Positions 8,781 to 18,508 of a stretch of DNA of 64,000 nt are shown one piece after another (positions within the stretch are counted from its first letter, which is position 1; every line of letters starts with the position of its first letter). Both the position numbers and the translations under genes were made by a program. The notes beneath the pieces are model-generated. The model saw only the letters and a list, made by a program, of their open reading frames with translations. It made no database searches and was not told where the DNA came from. Source of the DNA: Pseudomonas fluorescens (GTDB taxonomy: Bacteria > Pseudomonadota > Gammaproteobacteria > Pseudomonadales > Pseudomonadaceae); contig NZ_JAGGOF010000042.1 of assembly GCF_018614775.1 (NCBI RefSeq), positions 1 to 64,000 of the forward strand, given 5' to 3'.

Positions 8781-9047
8781 ATGTCACAAGGATTTGTTTT
8801 GTTAGGTGATAAAACCACTCACGAAGGCGAAGTCATAATGGCTTCTTCCACCATGATCATTAACGGCAAGCCCGTGGCGCTGGTGGGCGACGAGGTCAGG
8901 TGTCCTGTTCCGGGGCACGGGGTCAATCCCATTGTCGAGGGCTGTGGGACATGGTCCGAGAATGGCCGGGAAATGGTGGTCAACGGTTGCCGGAGTGAGT
9001 GCGGCTGCCGAGTGATTTCCACCGCCCCCGATTGCGCGGTGGGCTGA
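8781..9047 (+). CDS. PAAR-domain spike tip protein
   Basis: The ATG at 8781 gives an 88-aa protein starting MSQGFVLLGDKTTHEG and has a CGGAG ribosome site at a suitable distance, better than the ATG at 8754. The length is that of a stand-alone PAAR protein, with the repeating glycine-rich turns typical of the family (GDKTTHEG, INGKPVALVGDEV, GHGVNPI) and late cysteine and histidine residues that can bind the tip metal ion. PAAR proteins cap the VgrG trimer and help carry effectors; here it would sharpen the spike encoded upstream. There is no toxin extension, so the cargo is likely the separate lipase or the VgrG tail. Confidence 0.88.
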   Translation: MSQGFVLLGDKTTHEGEVIMASSTMIINGKPVALVGDEVRCPVPGHGVNPIVEGCGTWSENGREMVVNGCRSECGCRVISTAPDCAVG

Positions 9048-9050
9048 GCC

Positions 9051-10208
9051 ATGGGATGGGAACGTCAGGTAGCCGAAGTGGCGAAAGCCCCGGCCCCCAT
9101 CGTGCTGAGCCGATGGCTATTGGCAGCGTGCATGGCGGTGCTGGCCGCTGTGCTGCTGTTTTTGTTGCATGCCTCTGAACGTGTGCCGGCGCTAGGAGCA
9201 CTCAACGTCTGGGCGGTACTCGGTTTGCCATTGCTGGGCTGGGTATTGGCGTTCGGCACCCGCGCCTACGTCTACGGAGGGGCTCTGAGTCATTGCCAGT
9301 TTCTGACAGAGGAGGCGCACGCAGCACAGCAGGCCTGGCAGGACTGGGCTCATCGGTATCTGGCGGTGCAGGGCAGTTGTGTGCTTCTGCCGGATCAGGT
9401 ATCCGCAAGTGTGCTTACCCAGGAAAACTCCAACAGGCCGCCCAGAACCGGGGAGGCAAGGCGTATCACCGCTCTGCCGGAGCAGGAGCGTGCGCAGGAA
9501 GGGCTTCGACTGCTGCTATCGGCAATGGCTCCGACAGTGCGGGCGTTGCCTAGGAGGCAGTCATTGCGCGTCACTCTATTGACCGATATCGAGCCCGGCC
9601 AATACGACGCCCTGCGCGATGCCTGGCGACAAATCTGGGCCACCGAGATTGAGCTGACCTCACCAGAGAAACTGACCCTGACGGCCGAATTGTCGTACCA
9701 ATGGATCGACGAAACGCTGAAGACCGCCAGTTCGGCAGCGGAGCTAATCCTGGTGCTACAGGTTAGCGGTGGGGATGCGTATTCCGACGGTCTGGCGGCT
9801 TTGCTGCTTCGCCCGGACCGGCTGGCGCTCGCGTGTGAGATGCCGCTGACGGGAGGATTGCTGCGTCCGATGCCGCTGGACATCAACGACCTGCCTCGGG
9901 AATTGCCAGTGTTCCTGCAATCGCAGACCCGTGCTCGTGAAGCCACAGGCTTGTTGGCTGATCGCGCCGATTGGCAGCCATTGATAAACAAGATTTTTGC
10001 TGCAGGCCGCACTCAGGGGGCGTCGCTGAAAGTCAATCAACAATGGACACAGGAGCGTCTGTGCGGGTTGCCGGGGCCTTTCAGCCATTGGCTGCTGGCC
10101 GCTTTCGGGGTCGAAATGGCCAGGCATCAACAGCGACCGCTGCTGATGTTGACCCAGGAAGAATCGCGACATTGGATCAGCACCGTTACGACCGGAGAAA
10201 GGGCATGA
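9051..10208 (+). CDS. T6SS-associated inner-membrane protein of unknown function
   Basis: This 385-aa protein starts four bases after the PAAR stop and overlaps the tssM start by ATGA, so it is part of the secretion operon. Two transmembrane helices lie near residues 20-42 and 47-68, followed by about 315 residues of soluble domain with mixed alpha/beta character (segments such as LRVTLLTDIEPGQY and AAELILVLQVSGGDAYSDG). I recognise no named domain. Its constant companionship with tssM suggests an accessory of the membrane complex or of effector loading, but that is inference. Confidence 0.75.
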   Translation: MGWERQVAEVAKAPAPIVLSRWLLAACMAVLAAVLLFLLHASERVPALGALNVWAVLGLPLLGWVLAFGTRAYVYGGALSHCQFLTEEAHAAQQAWQDWAHRYLAVQGSCVLLPDQVSASVLTQENSNRPPRTGEARRITALPEQERAQEGLRLLLSAMAPTVRALPRRQSLRVTLLTDIEPGQYDALRDAWRQIWATEIELTSPEKLTLTAELSYQWIDETLKTASSAAELILVLQVSGGDAYSDGLAALLLRPDRLALACEMPLTGGLLRPMPLDINDLPRELPVFLQSQTRAREATGLLADRADWQPLINKIFAAGRTQGASLKVNQQWTQERLCGLPGPFSHWLLAAFGVEMARHQQRPLLMLTQEESRHWISTVTTGERA

Positions 10209-13200
10209 GAACCTTGAATAACTCATGGCGCCGCGCGGGTGCTGCGGTGTGGAGCATCATGCTGACGGCTATGTTGGGATGGATCGTCTGGACATATGGC
10301 GAACGGGCAGGTTTGCTGGAGCCCGCTCACAAACTGTTGGCATCGCTATTGGTCATGACCATGGCGATGCTGGGGTATCTGATACCCCGTTTGTTGATAC
10401 ACCTTAAACGGCAAGACTACCGTGAGCAGGGGCTGGTGAATAAAGTTCATCCTCAACCGGACGCGGAGTTGGTATTGCGCAGCGTGGATGTTCAGCTCGC
10501 CGAACTGCGCAACCACCTGCGTCACCAACACGGCCTCTTCTGGCGCCGCAAAATCCGCATCCTGCTGGTCGTCGGCGGACCCGAGCCAATCACCGCCATC
10601 GCCCCCGACCTTGCGGAAAAGCACTGGCTCGAAGGCCAGGACACCGTGCTCCTCTGGGGCGGCAGCGTGCAGGCTGAACTGAACGCGCCGCTGCTCACTG
10701 AATGGCTCAAGCACAGCCGTGGCCGGGCCTTGGACGGTGTGGTTTGGGCGCTGGACAAAACCCAGTGCACAGATGACCAGGCGATGAGTGTGGGCCTGTG
10801 GCATTTGCAGGCGCTGGCTCGCAAGGTGGGCTGGGAATTGCCGCTGCACTTGTGGCAGGTCTGTGCCAGTGCCTGGTCCCAGGACGGGCGCCAGACCCAG
10901 CCGGTGGGGTGTGTGTTGCCTGCGCGAATGACGCCGGAAAGTTTGGAAAGCTGTCTGGAAGCGTTGCGCGCGCCGCTGCGCCGCGAAGGCCTGGAGCAGA
11001 TGCAGGTACAGATGCAGCATGACTTTCTGCTGCGCCTGTCCCGTGATTTGCGCGATGAGGGCATCGCCCGTTGGCGGCGGGCGCTGGCGCCGTTGTGGAG
11101 TGGTTTTGCTCGTGGCGTGCCGTTGCGCGGGCTGTGGTTCAGTTTGCCGCTGCGTCGGGAGGCACCGGGGGCCGAGCACTTGTGGTTGCCCGACCCGGCG
11201 TGGCACGGCGTGCGAGGGGATCGCAGTGTCACCGCGCGGCTGGGCTGGAGTGCGCCGAGATGTGTCCAGGCGCTGGTCCTGGGCCTGGCGCTGGTGTGGG
11301 GCACGGGGATGGGGCTGTCTTTTATCAGTAACCGTGCGCAAGTTATTCAGGTGAATACCTTGCTGACAGCATTGCAGCAGTCGTCGCGGCCCGATGAGCA
11401 ACTGCTGGCGTTGCACGAACTGGTTCGCGAATTGGCGCGCCTGGATTACCGGATCGTGCACGGTGCGCCCTGGTATCAGCGCTTTGGCCTGAACCGCAAT
11501 GAGGTCGTGCGTGACGCGGTGTGGCCGCGCTATGTCGAGGCCAATAACCGTTTGATTCGCGACCCGGCGGCAGCGCAGTTGCGCGCGCAACTGGATGCGT
11601 TGGTCAAGCTGCCACCGAACAGCTCTGAACGCGCCGAACGGGCCCGCGAGGCCTACGCGCAGCTCAAGGCCTATCTGATGATGGCGCACCCGGAAAAAGC
11701 CGACGCCGATTATCTGGTCCAGACCCTGGGCAAAACCGACACCCGCCGTGACGGTATTTCGCCGGGGCTGTGGCAACTCCTCGCGCCCAACCTGTGGCAG
11801 TTCTATGGCGAGCAACTGGCGGCGCATCCGCAGTGGCGCATTGAGGCCGATCCGCGCTGGGTGGCGCAGGTCCGCCAGGTGCTGCTCGGCCAGTTGGGGC
11901 AACGCAACGCCGAAGCCAGCCTGTATCAACAGGTCCTCGACGAGGCGGCTCATCATTACCCGGCGCTGGGCCTGCAACAGATGGTGGGCGACACCGAGGC
12001 GGCGGCGTTGTTTTCCAGCAAGGCCAGCGTGCCGGGGGTGTTCACCCGTCAGGCCTGGGAGGGCCGGGTGCGCCAGGCCATCGATGACATTGCCCAGGCG
12101 CGCCGTGAGGAAATCGACTGGGTGCTCAGCGACCGGCCCGATGATGTCGATGCGCAGTTGTCGCCAGAGCTGCTCAAGCAACGGCTCACCGAGCGCTATT
12201 TCCAGGATTACGCCAGCGCCTGGCTGGTGTTTCTCAACAGCCTGCGCACGCGTCAACCGCGCAGCCTGAGCGAGGTGATCGACCAGTTGACGCTGATGAG
12301 CGACGTGCGTCAGTCACCGCTGATTGCGCTGGTCAATACCCTGGCCTACCAGGGGCAGGCCGGCACTCGCGGCCAGGCCCTGGCCGACTCGCTGATGAAG
12401 TCGGCGCAAAAGCTCATGGGGCCGGACAAGGCGCCGGTGATCGATCAGTTGGCCGACCTGCCGGGCAGTCCGCTGGACGCCACGTTCGGGCCGCTGTTGG
12501 CCCTGCTGGGCAAGGGCGCCGAGGGCAAGCACGGCGGTGACGAACTGAGCCTGCAAGCCTTCCTCACCCGGGTAACCCGCGTGCGCCTGAAGCTGCAACA
12601 GATCAGCACCGCCGCCGACCCGCTGGAAATGACCCAGGCGTTGGCGCAGACAGTGTTCCAGGGGCGCGGCATCGACCTCTCCGAGAGCCAGGCCTATGCG
12701 CGGCTGATGGCCGCCAGCCTCGGCGCGCAATGGGCCGGTGTCGGTGACACGCTGTTCGTACAGCCGCTGGAACAGGCCTGGCAGCGGGTGTTGCAACCCT
12801 CGGCGGCAGGCCTCAACAGCCAGTGGCAGCGCTCGATCGTCAACCATTGGGACGCGGCCTTCAGCGGGCGCTACCCGTTTGCCGCGACCAGCAGCGATGC
12901 CTCGTTGCCGATGCTGGGCCAGATGATCCGAGCGGACTCCGGGCGCATCGAGCGCTTTCTGCACGAGCAACTGAGCGGCGTGCTGCGCAAGGAAGGCAAC
13001 CGCTGGGTGGCCGACCCGCGCCATGGCCAGGGCTTGCGCATCAATCCGCAGTTCCTGACCGCGGTCAATCACCTGAGTGAACTGGCCGACGTGCTCTACA
13101 CCGACGGCGGCCTGGGCCTGAGTTTCGAGTTGCGCGGCAAGCCGCGGCCCGACGTGGTCGACAGCACCTTCACCCTCAACGGCGAAAAGCACCATTACTT

Positions 13201-13552
13201 CAACCAGCGGGAACGCTGGCAGCGCTTCAACTGGCCGGGCCGCAGCGAGTACCCCGGCGCGCGCCTGACCTGGACCGGCCTGGTCGGCAACGAACAGCTG
13301 TTCGGCGACTACGCCGGCACCTGGGGCCTGATCCGCTTGCTGGAAATAGCCCAGCTCACGCCCTTGGATGACCGTGGCAGCCACTACCGCATGCTGATCA
13401 AGGCCCCCGACGGCGCGAACATGATCTGGCACCTGCGCACCGAACTGGACGCCGGGCCGCTGGCACTGCTCAAGCTGCGCGGCTTCAGGTTGCCGCAGCA
13501 GATATTCCTGGCCGCAGGCGGGGCCAATGCGCGCAACGAGGTGTTCGAATGA
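10205..13552 (+). CDS. tssM: TssM (IcmF/ImcF family) inner-membrane component with degenerate P-loop
   Basis: The ATG at 10205 overlaps the previous stop (ATGA) and gives 1115 aa, normal for TssM; the frame is open farther left but that part overlaps the upstream gene. Transmembrane helices lie near residues 12-30, 43-63 and 353-376, leaving a cytosolic loop of about 290 residues and a large periplasmic region, the standard TssM layout. TssM joins TssL and TssJ in the envelope-spanning complex. Where many family members have a Walker A GxxxxGK[ST], this protein reads VVGGPEPITAIAP (about 121-133), without the Gly-Lys-Ser/Thr, so nucleotide binding is unlikely. The C-terminus overlaps tssA. 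Confidence 0.93.
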   Translation: MRTLNNSWRRAGAAVWSIMLTAMLGWIVWTYGERAGLLEPAHKLLASLLVMTMAMLGYLIPRLLIHLKRQDYREQGLVNKVHPQPDAELVLRSVDVQLAELRNHLRHQHGLFWRRKIRILLVVGGPEPITAIAPDLAEKHWLEGQDTVLLWGGSVQAELNAPLLTEWLKHSRGRALDGVVWALDKTQCTDDQAMSVGLWHLQALARKVGWELPLHLWQVCASAWSQDGRQTQPVGCVLPARMTPESLESCLEALRAPLRREGLEQMQVQMQHDFLLRLSRDLRDEGIARWRRALAPLWSGFARGVPLRGLWFSLPLRREAPGAEHLWLPDPAWHGVRGDRSVTARLGWSAPRCVQALVLGLALVWGTGMGLSFISNRAQVIQVNTLLTALQQSSRPDEQLLALHELVRELARLDYRIVHGAPWYQRFGLNRNEVVRDAVWPRYVEANNRLIRDPAAAQLRAQLDALVKLPPNSSERAERAREAYAQLKAYLMMAHPEKADADYLVQTLGKTDTRRDGISPGLWQLLAPNLWQFYGEQLAAHPQWRIEADPRWVAQVRQVLLGQLGQRNAEASLYQQVLDEAAHHYPALGLQQMVGDTEAAALFSSKASVPGVFTRQAWEGRVRQAIDDIAQARREEIDWVLSDRPDDVDAQLSPELLKQRLTERYFQDYASAWLVFLNSLRTRQPRSLSEVIDQLTLMSDVRQSPLIALVNTLAYQGQAGTRGQALADSLMKSAQKLMGPDKAPVIDQLADLPGSPLDATFGPLLALLGKGAEGKHGGDELSLQAFLTRVTRVRLKLQQISTAADPLEMTQALAQTVFQGRGIDLSESQAYARLMAASLGAQWAGVGDTLFVQPLEQAWQRVLQPSAAGLNSQWQRSIVNHWDAAFSGRYPFAATSSDASLPMLGQMIRADSGRIERFLHEQLSGVLRKEGNRWVADPRHGQGLRINPQFLTAVNHLSELADVLYTDGGLGLSFELRGKPRPDVVDSTFTLNGEKHHYFNQRERWQRFNWPGRSEYPGARLTWTGLVGNEQLFGDYAGTWGLIRLLEIAQLTPLDDRGSHYRMLIKAPDGANMIWHLRTELDAGPLALLKLRGFRLPQQIFLAAGGANARNEVFE

Positions 13553-15135
13553 GCTTGCCCGGTTTGATCGAACGTTGCCTGGGCGGGCGCGACCCACTGC
13601 CCATTGCCCGGGAACAGGCCATACGTTGGGCACCCTGGTTGCGACCTGTCAGCGCGGACTCAGCTGTCGGCGAGGACCCCGGCTACGACGATGACTTCCA
13701 GAGTCTGCGCGAGGAGGTCAACAAGTTGTCCGGTGCCGATACCGAACGGGTCATCGCGTTGGCCGAGAAACTGCTCACCCATACGTGCAAGGATCTGCGC
13801 GTAGCCACCTATTATTTGTGGGCACGCCTGCACCGGGACGGGGAGGCGGGGTTGGCTGAAGGCCTGAGCCTGATGGCGGCGCTGGTCGATCACTTCGCCG
13901 ATACGCTGCTGCCGGTGCGGGCCAACAGTCGCAAATTGGCGGTGCAGTGGCTGGCCGGCAGCAAGCTGCTGGATACGCTGTCAATGTTTCCCGAGGTGGT
14001 GAGAGCCGAGGCCGAGCGGACGGTGGCCGCATTGGCATGGCTGGAACAGGGTCTGGCTGCGTGGCCGCAGGAACAGCGTCCCAGCCTGGAACCCTTGTAT
14101 GCCGCGCTGTCGGCACGCCTGGTGCAGTCCGGTGGTGTCGATGCGTTGGTCCCCCAGAACACGGCGAGCCAGACCAGCCATGTGCATGCCGGCGCCGCGC
14201 CGGTCGCGGCGATCAAGTCAGGACGGGATCTGCTGGACGGCGGCAGGGCCCTGGCCGGTTATCTGCGCGATCAACCCCACGGCTGGCTGGCCGCCCATCG
14301 ACTGATGAAGAGTCTGCGCTGGGACACGGTGCATCAGGCACCGCCGTTGGACGCCAACGGCAACACGCGCCTGGCGCCGCCACGCGCGGACTACCGGGCC
14401 CAGCTCAAGCGTTTGTACCTGCAACAGGGCTGGACGCAATTGCTTGATCAGGTGGAGCGCATCTATGCCGAAGGGGTGAATCATTTCTGGCTGGACCTGC
14501 AATGGTATGTGTTCCAGGCATTGAGCAAACAGCCGCCGCCGCAGGACCGTTGGGCCGATATCACCCAACGGGACCTGGGCATGTTCCTTGGGCGGCTGCC
14601 GGGCCTGGAGATGCTCTGCTGGAACGATGGCAGCCCGTTTGCCGATGAGATCACCCGCGAATGGATCGCCCGGCATGTCAGCGACAAACCCCCCGAGCCA
14701 TGGCTGCCCGCATCTTCGTCGCCACCCACGGCGGGTGACATCGACATTTTTTCTCTGGAGGGCGAAGCCCTGGCCCAGGCCGACCGGGACGGTGTGGACC
14801 AGGCGCTGGCCTGGCTGGCGGCACGGCCGGACATCCGGACCGCCCGCCAGCGCTGGTTGCTGCGCCTGCTCATGGTGCGGGTGGCCGAACAGTTCGGCAA
14901 AAGTGATCTGGCCATCCACCTGCTGGGGGAGCTGGATGCCACGGTTCAGCACCATGATCTGTGCGCCTGGGAGCCCGAGCTGTACTTCGAGGTCAAGGCC
15001 CGGCTGCTCAAATTGCTGCGCCTGAAAGCCCAGCGCAACGATGCCGACAAACCCGCCCTGGCCCGCCGGATGGAGGGGTTGCTGGCGGCGCTGGTCGCCG
15101 CCGATCCGGTACGAGCCGCTGTGCTTTGCGGCTGA
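13549..15135 (+). CDS. tssA: TssA (ImpA N-terminal family) baseplate/sheath cap protein
   Basis: The start overlaps the tssM stop (ATGA). The 528-aa product opens with the ImpA_N region (IPGLIE-like start, then a conserved helical segment KDLRVATYYLW around residue 80) and ends with a long helical C-terminal domain resembling the VasJ type. TssA primes baseplate and sheath assembly and caps the growing tail. Length and order (tssM-tssA-tssF-tssG) agree with this. The protein has no transmembrane segment, in contrast to the second TssA-like protein encoded by the last gene of the cluster. Confidence 0.9.
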   Translation: MSLPGLIERCLGGRDPLPIAREQAIRWAPWLRPVSADSAVGEDPGYDDDFQSLREEVNKLSGADTERVIALAEKLLTHTCKDLRVATYYLWARLHRDGEAGLAEGLSLMAALVDHFADTLLPVRANSRKLAVQWLAGSKLLDTLSMFPEVVRAEAERTVAALAWLEQGLAAWPQEQRPSLEPLYAALSARLVQSGGVDALVPQNTASQTSHVHAGAAPVAAIKSGRDLLDGGRALAGYLRDQPHGWLAAHRLMKSLRWDTVHQAPPLDANGNTRLAPPRADYRAQLKRLYLQQGWTQLLDQVERIYAEGVNHFWLDLQWYVFQALSKQPPPQDRWADITQRDLGMFLGRLPGLEMLCWNDGSPFADEITREWIARHVSDKPPEPWLPASSSPPTAGDIDIFSLEGEALAQADRDGVDQALAWLAARPDIRTARQRWLLRLLMVRVAEQFGKSDLAIHLLGELDATVQHHDLCAWEPELYFEVKARLLKLLRLKAQRNDADKPALARRMEGLLAALVAADPVRAAVLCG

Positions 15136-15160
15136 CGCTTATTGAACAGGAGTTATTTCC

Positions 15161-16927
15161 TTGAACATGGACAACCTGACACTGCGCTATTTCGACGCTG
15201 AAATGCGTTACCTGCGCGAGGCCGGCAAGGAGTTCGCCGAGGCGTTTCCAGACCGGGCGGCGCAACTGAACCTGGACAAACCCGGGGCCCAAGACCCGTA
15301 TGTGGAGCGGCTGTTCGAGGGCTTTGCGTTCCTGATGGGACGCCTGCGGGAAAAGCTCGACGATGATCTGCCGGAGCTGACCGAAGGCCTGGTCAGTTTG
15401 TTGTGGCCACATTACTTGCGGACCATTCCATCGCTGTCGATCATCGAGTTGATGCCCGACCTGGGCCAGATGAAGCGTAGCGAACGGATCGGCCAGGGGT
15501 TCGAGATCCTGTCGCAACCCATCGGGCCGCAAGGCACCCGCTGCCGCTATACCACCACGCAAGCGCTGACGTTGCAGCCGTTGGCGTTGACCTCGGTGCG
15601 GCGTGACCATGAGCCGGACGGGCGCACGCTGCTGCGCCTGCGCTTCACCTGTGGCGCGCTCACCGACTGGCGCCCTGTCGACCTGAGCCATTTGCCGTTG
15701 TACCTCAACGCCGATGGCCCTCTGGCCAGTGCGTTGCACCATGCGCTGACATTGAACTGCCAGGCGATGTATGTGCGTATGCCCGGCCAGGAGCGCCAAC
15801 CACTGGAGGGGTATTTCAAGGCCAAGGGTTTTGCCGGCGAGGACCGATTGTGGCCGAAAGCGGATAGCGCCTTCAGCGGTTATCAGCTGCTGCTTGAATA
15901 CTTCACCTTCCGCGAGAAATTCATGTTCGTCACCCTCTGTGGGCTGGAGCAACTGGTCATCGGGCCGGAAACGCCCTGGTTCGAGTTGGAGGTGGTGTTG
16001 CGCGAGTCCTGGCCGGCGACCTTCAACCTGAGCGCCGAACATATCCGCCTGCATTGCGCGCCGGTCATCAACCTGTTCGCGCTCGAAGCCGACCCGATGG
16101 CGCTGGAGCCGTTGCAGACCGATTACCTGCTGCGGCCCATGCGCTTACAGGACGGCCACCTGGAAATCTATTCAGTGGACAGCGTCACCGCTTCGAAGAG
16201 TACCGAGCGCCTGGACTACGTGCCCTTCACCAGCTTTCGCCACAAGGGTGGAATGCTCCGTGACGGGGCGCCCGAGCGTTATTTTCATACCCGCTTGAAA
16301 CGGGCGGCCAATGGGTTGCACGACACCTGGCTGGTGCTGGGCGGCGACGGTTTTGACCAGGACCGTTTGCACAGTCAGACAAGCCTGTCGCTACGCCTGA
16401 CCGGTACCCATGGGCAACTCCCGCGCAAGGCGTTGCAGCGCACCTTGCTCGATACGGTGGTGCAGTCTGCCCAGGTCGGGTTGCGGGTGCGCAACCTGTG
16501 CGCGCCGACGTTGCCGTGCTATCCACCCAATCGCGACCGTTTCCACTGGCGCGTCCTCAGTCACCTGGGCTCGAACTTCCTGCCGATGCTCGACAGCGCT
16601 GAAGTGTTGCGCGGAACCCTGGCGCTGTACGACTGGACCGGCAGCGAGCTGAACCGGCGGCGGCTGGAGGCGATCGTCGAGGTGCGTCATCACCTGATCC
16701 AGCGCTTTGAAAAGGGCTTCCTGTTGCGTGGGGTGGACATCGAAATCACCCTCGACGCCAACGGCTTCCTGGGGGAGGGCGACATCAGCCTGTTCGGCGA
16801 GATGCTCAATCGCTTCTTCGCCCTGTATGCCGACATCCACCTGTTCACTCGGCTCACCCTCATCCTGCAACCCACTGGAAAATGCCTGCAATGGAACGAG
16901 AATCACAGTCAGCGTATTCCCGGTTGA
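15161..16927 (+). CDS. tssF: TssF baseplate component
   Basis: This is a full-length TssF of about 588 aa. The N-terminus (YFDAEMRYLREAGKEFAEAFP) carries the family's characteristic opening, followed by a segment reading DPYVERLFEGFAFL. AGGAG at 15148-15152 is eight bases before a TTG at 15161 and fourteen before an ATG at 15167, so the TTG start is preferred but either is possible. TssF forms the baseplate wedge with TssG, TssE and TssK. The 3' end overlaps tssG by about 37 bases. Confidence 0.93.
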   Translation: MNMDNLTLRYFDAEMRYLREAGKEFAEAFPDRAAQLNLDKPGAQDPYVERLFEGFAFLMGRLREKLDDDLPELTEGLVSLLWPHYLRTIPSLSIIELMPDLGQMKRSERIGQGFEILSQPIGPQGTRCRYTTTQALTLQPLALTSVRRDHEPDGRTLLRLRFTCGALTDWRPVDLSHLPLYLNADGPLASALHHALTLNCQAMYVRMPGQERQPLEGYFKAKGFAGEDRLWPKADSAFSGYQLLLEYFTFREKFMFVTLCGLEQLVIGPETPWFELEVVLRESWPATFNLSAEHIRLHCAPVINLFALEADPMALEPLQTDYLLRPMRLQDGHLEIYSVDSVTASKSTERLDYVPFTSFRHKGGMLRDGAPERYFHTRLKRAANGLHDTWLVLGGDGFDQDRLHSQTSLSLRLTGTHGQLPRKALQRTLLDTVVQSAQVGLRVRNLCAPTLPCYPPNRDRFHWRVLSHLGSNFLPMLDSAEVLRGTLALYDWTGSELNRRRLEAIVEVRHHLIQRFEKGFLLRGVDIEITLDANGFLGEGDISLFGEMLNRFFALYADIHLFTRLTLILQPTGKCLQWNENHSQRIPG

Positions 16928-17988
16928 AGGCCAGTGGTCTGCTGGATGCGCTTGAAGGGCAGGTGGCCGAGGCCAGCCTGTACCGGTTTTGCCAACTGCT
17001 GGAACAGGCGTTGCCCGGTCACCCTCTCTTGGGCAGCACGACGCGCCCGGCAGACGACCCGGTGCGCTTTCGACCGGATCCCGGCATGGGCTTTCCGGCC
17101 GGCGAACTGAAAGCGATTGAAACCGATGACCGCCACCCAGAGCGTCCGGCCACGGTGCGCACCCGTTTGCTGGGTTTGTACGGTGTCGACTCGCCCATGC
17201 CGACGGCGTTTCTGGACGATATCGCCCAACGCCGGGAAGGCCATGAGGCCTTGGAGGCGTTTCTCGACATCTTCAACCATCGGATTTTCACTCAGTTCTA
17301 TCGGATCTGGCGCAAGTACACCTACCCAGCCACCTTCGAGGCGGGCGGCACTGATGCGACGTCGCAGTGCCTGTTGGGGCTGATCGGCCTGGGCATTCCC
17401 GGCACCGCCCGGCAGATTGCCACGCCGATCTCGCGTTTCCTGGCGTTGCTGGGCGTGATGCGCCTACCCACCCGCAACGCCGAAGGCATCGAAGCGCTGG
17501 TCAGGTTGCTGGCGCCTCATACCCAGGCCCGAATCACCCCCCATTGGCCCCGCAAGATTGCTTTGCCGCAAGCCGCCAGCCTCTGTGCAACACGCCCGGT
17601 GGCGTTGTCCGAGGGCACGCCGTTGGGCCGTGTCGGGAACGACGTCAACAGCCAGCTGCACCTGACCCTGTCTACCGAAGACCTGCTGGAGGCCCGTGGA
17701 TGGTTACCCGGTGGGCCATTGCATGGCGACCTGCTGGTCCTGTTGCGGGTGTATCTGGGCTGGCGTTGCAGCGCGAAGCTGACCTTGTCACTGCCGGTGC
17801 GCAGCTTGCCGGTGCCGCTATTGGGGCAAGCGCCCATCCAGCTGGGCATGACCGGCGTGCTGGGTTTGGGCGCGGATGCCTGGCAAGCGCAGAAGCACGA
17901 CGTCATCACGATCAATCTGGGCCGATATCTGGGCCTGACCAACAATCCCCGGAGCCAGGAGGCCCACCATGTCACGTACCGTTATTAA
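16891..17988 (+). CDS. tssG: TssG baseplate component
   Basis: This 365-aa protein belongs to the TssG (VasB/ImpH) family, with an N-terminal SLYRFCQLLEQ motif, the F-R-P-x-P-G-M-G-F-P stretch and a RIWRKYTYP segment in the middle. The ATG at 16891 is ten bases after GGAA; another ATG nine bases upstream has the GGAA almost against it. It overlaps the end of tssF, as usual for this co-translated pair, and its own end overlaps tssJ by 20 bases. TssG bridges TssF to TssK and to the VgrG hub in the baseplate wedge. Confidence 0.92.
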   Translation: MERESQSAYSRLKASGLLDALEGQVAEASLYRFCQLLEQALPGHPLLGSTTRPADDPVRFRPDPGMGFPAGELKAIETDDRHPERPATVRTRLLGLYGVDSPMPTAFLDDIAQRREGHEALEAFLDIFNHRIFTQFYRIWRKYTYPATFEAGGTDATSQCLLGLIGLGIPGTARQIATPISRFLALLGVMRLPTRNAEGIEALVRLLAPHTQARITPHWPRKIALPQAASLCATRPVALSEGTPLGRVGNDVNSQLHLTLSTEDLLEARGWLPGGPLHGDLLVLLRVYLGWRCSAKLTLSLPVRSLPVPLLGQAPIQLGMTGVLGLGADAWQAQKHDVITINLGRYLGLTNNPRSQEAHHVTYRY

Positions 17989-18505
17989 TCTATTGGCGCT
18001 GGCTGCGGTCGGCTTATCGCTCGGCGGCTGTGGACTGACCCAGTCGATAACAGACCGCTCCGCGTCCACGACCCAAGCCATTTTCCATAAACAGGCGAAA
18101 ACCCTGCAGCTGGATTTCAGCGCCCGTCTGGCCGACAACAGCGGCCGGGCGAATTCCGGCGCACTGTCAGTGCCGACACGGGTGCGGGTGTACCAACTAA
18201 GCGCCAGAAAAAACATGGACCAGGCGACTTACGAGGGTTTGCTGAGCGATGACGAGCGCCTGCTCGACAGCACTTTGCTGGACAAGCGAATCGTGGTGGT
18301 GAAGCCCGGCGAAAAAACGCAGTTGAACGTGCCCCTGGACAAGGGCACCCAAGCTGTCGCGGTGGCGGCGTTGTTTCACGACCCGGATGTCACGATCGAT
18401 ACATGGCGGCTGATGCTCACACGCGATGAGTTCGCCTTGGACCGCGCACGGGTGATCGAGCTGGATGACAACCGGTTGACGTTATCGCCCTTGGAAAAGG
18501 ACTGA
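17969..18505 (+). CDS. tssJ: TssJ outer-membrane lipoprotein
   Basis: The 178-aa protein has a strong AGGAGG ribosome site (17957-17962) and a lipoprotein signal ending LGGC at about residue 21. The mature part is a beta-sandwich of TssJ (VasD/SciN) type, with motifs such as VRVYQLSARK and VPLDKGTQAVAVAALF. TssJ is anchored in the outer membrane and holds the periplasmic end of TssM. Its location between tssG and tssE fits the operon. Confidence 0.92.
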   Translation: MSRTVINLLALAAVGLSLGGCGLTQSITDRSASTTQAIFHKQAKTLQLDFSARLADNSGRANSGALSVPTRVRVYQLSARKNMDQATYEGLLSDDERLLDSTLLDKRIVVVKPGEKTQLNVPLDKGTQAVAVAALFHDPDVTIDTWRLMLTRDEFALDRARVIELDDNRLTLSPLEKD

Positions 18506-18508
18506 ACC

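Noticed and set aside
9971..10204. Upstream extension of the tssM frame
   Set aside because: It lies within the preceding gene, and the ATGA-coupled start at 10205 gives a normal TssM with its transmembrane helices at the N-terminus.
10346..12256. 636-codon minus-strand frame inside tssM
   Set aside because: It is antisense to tssM, rich in Arg, Gln and His as expected from GC-rich shadows, and has no domain.
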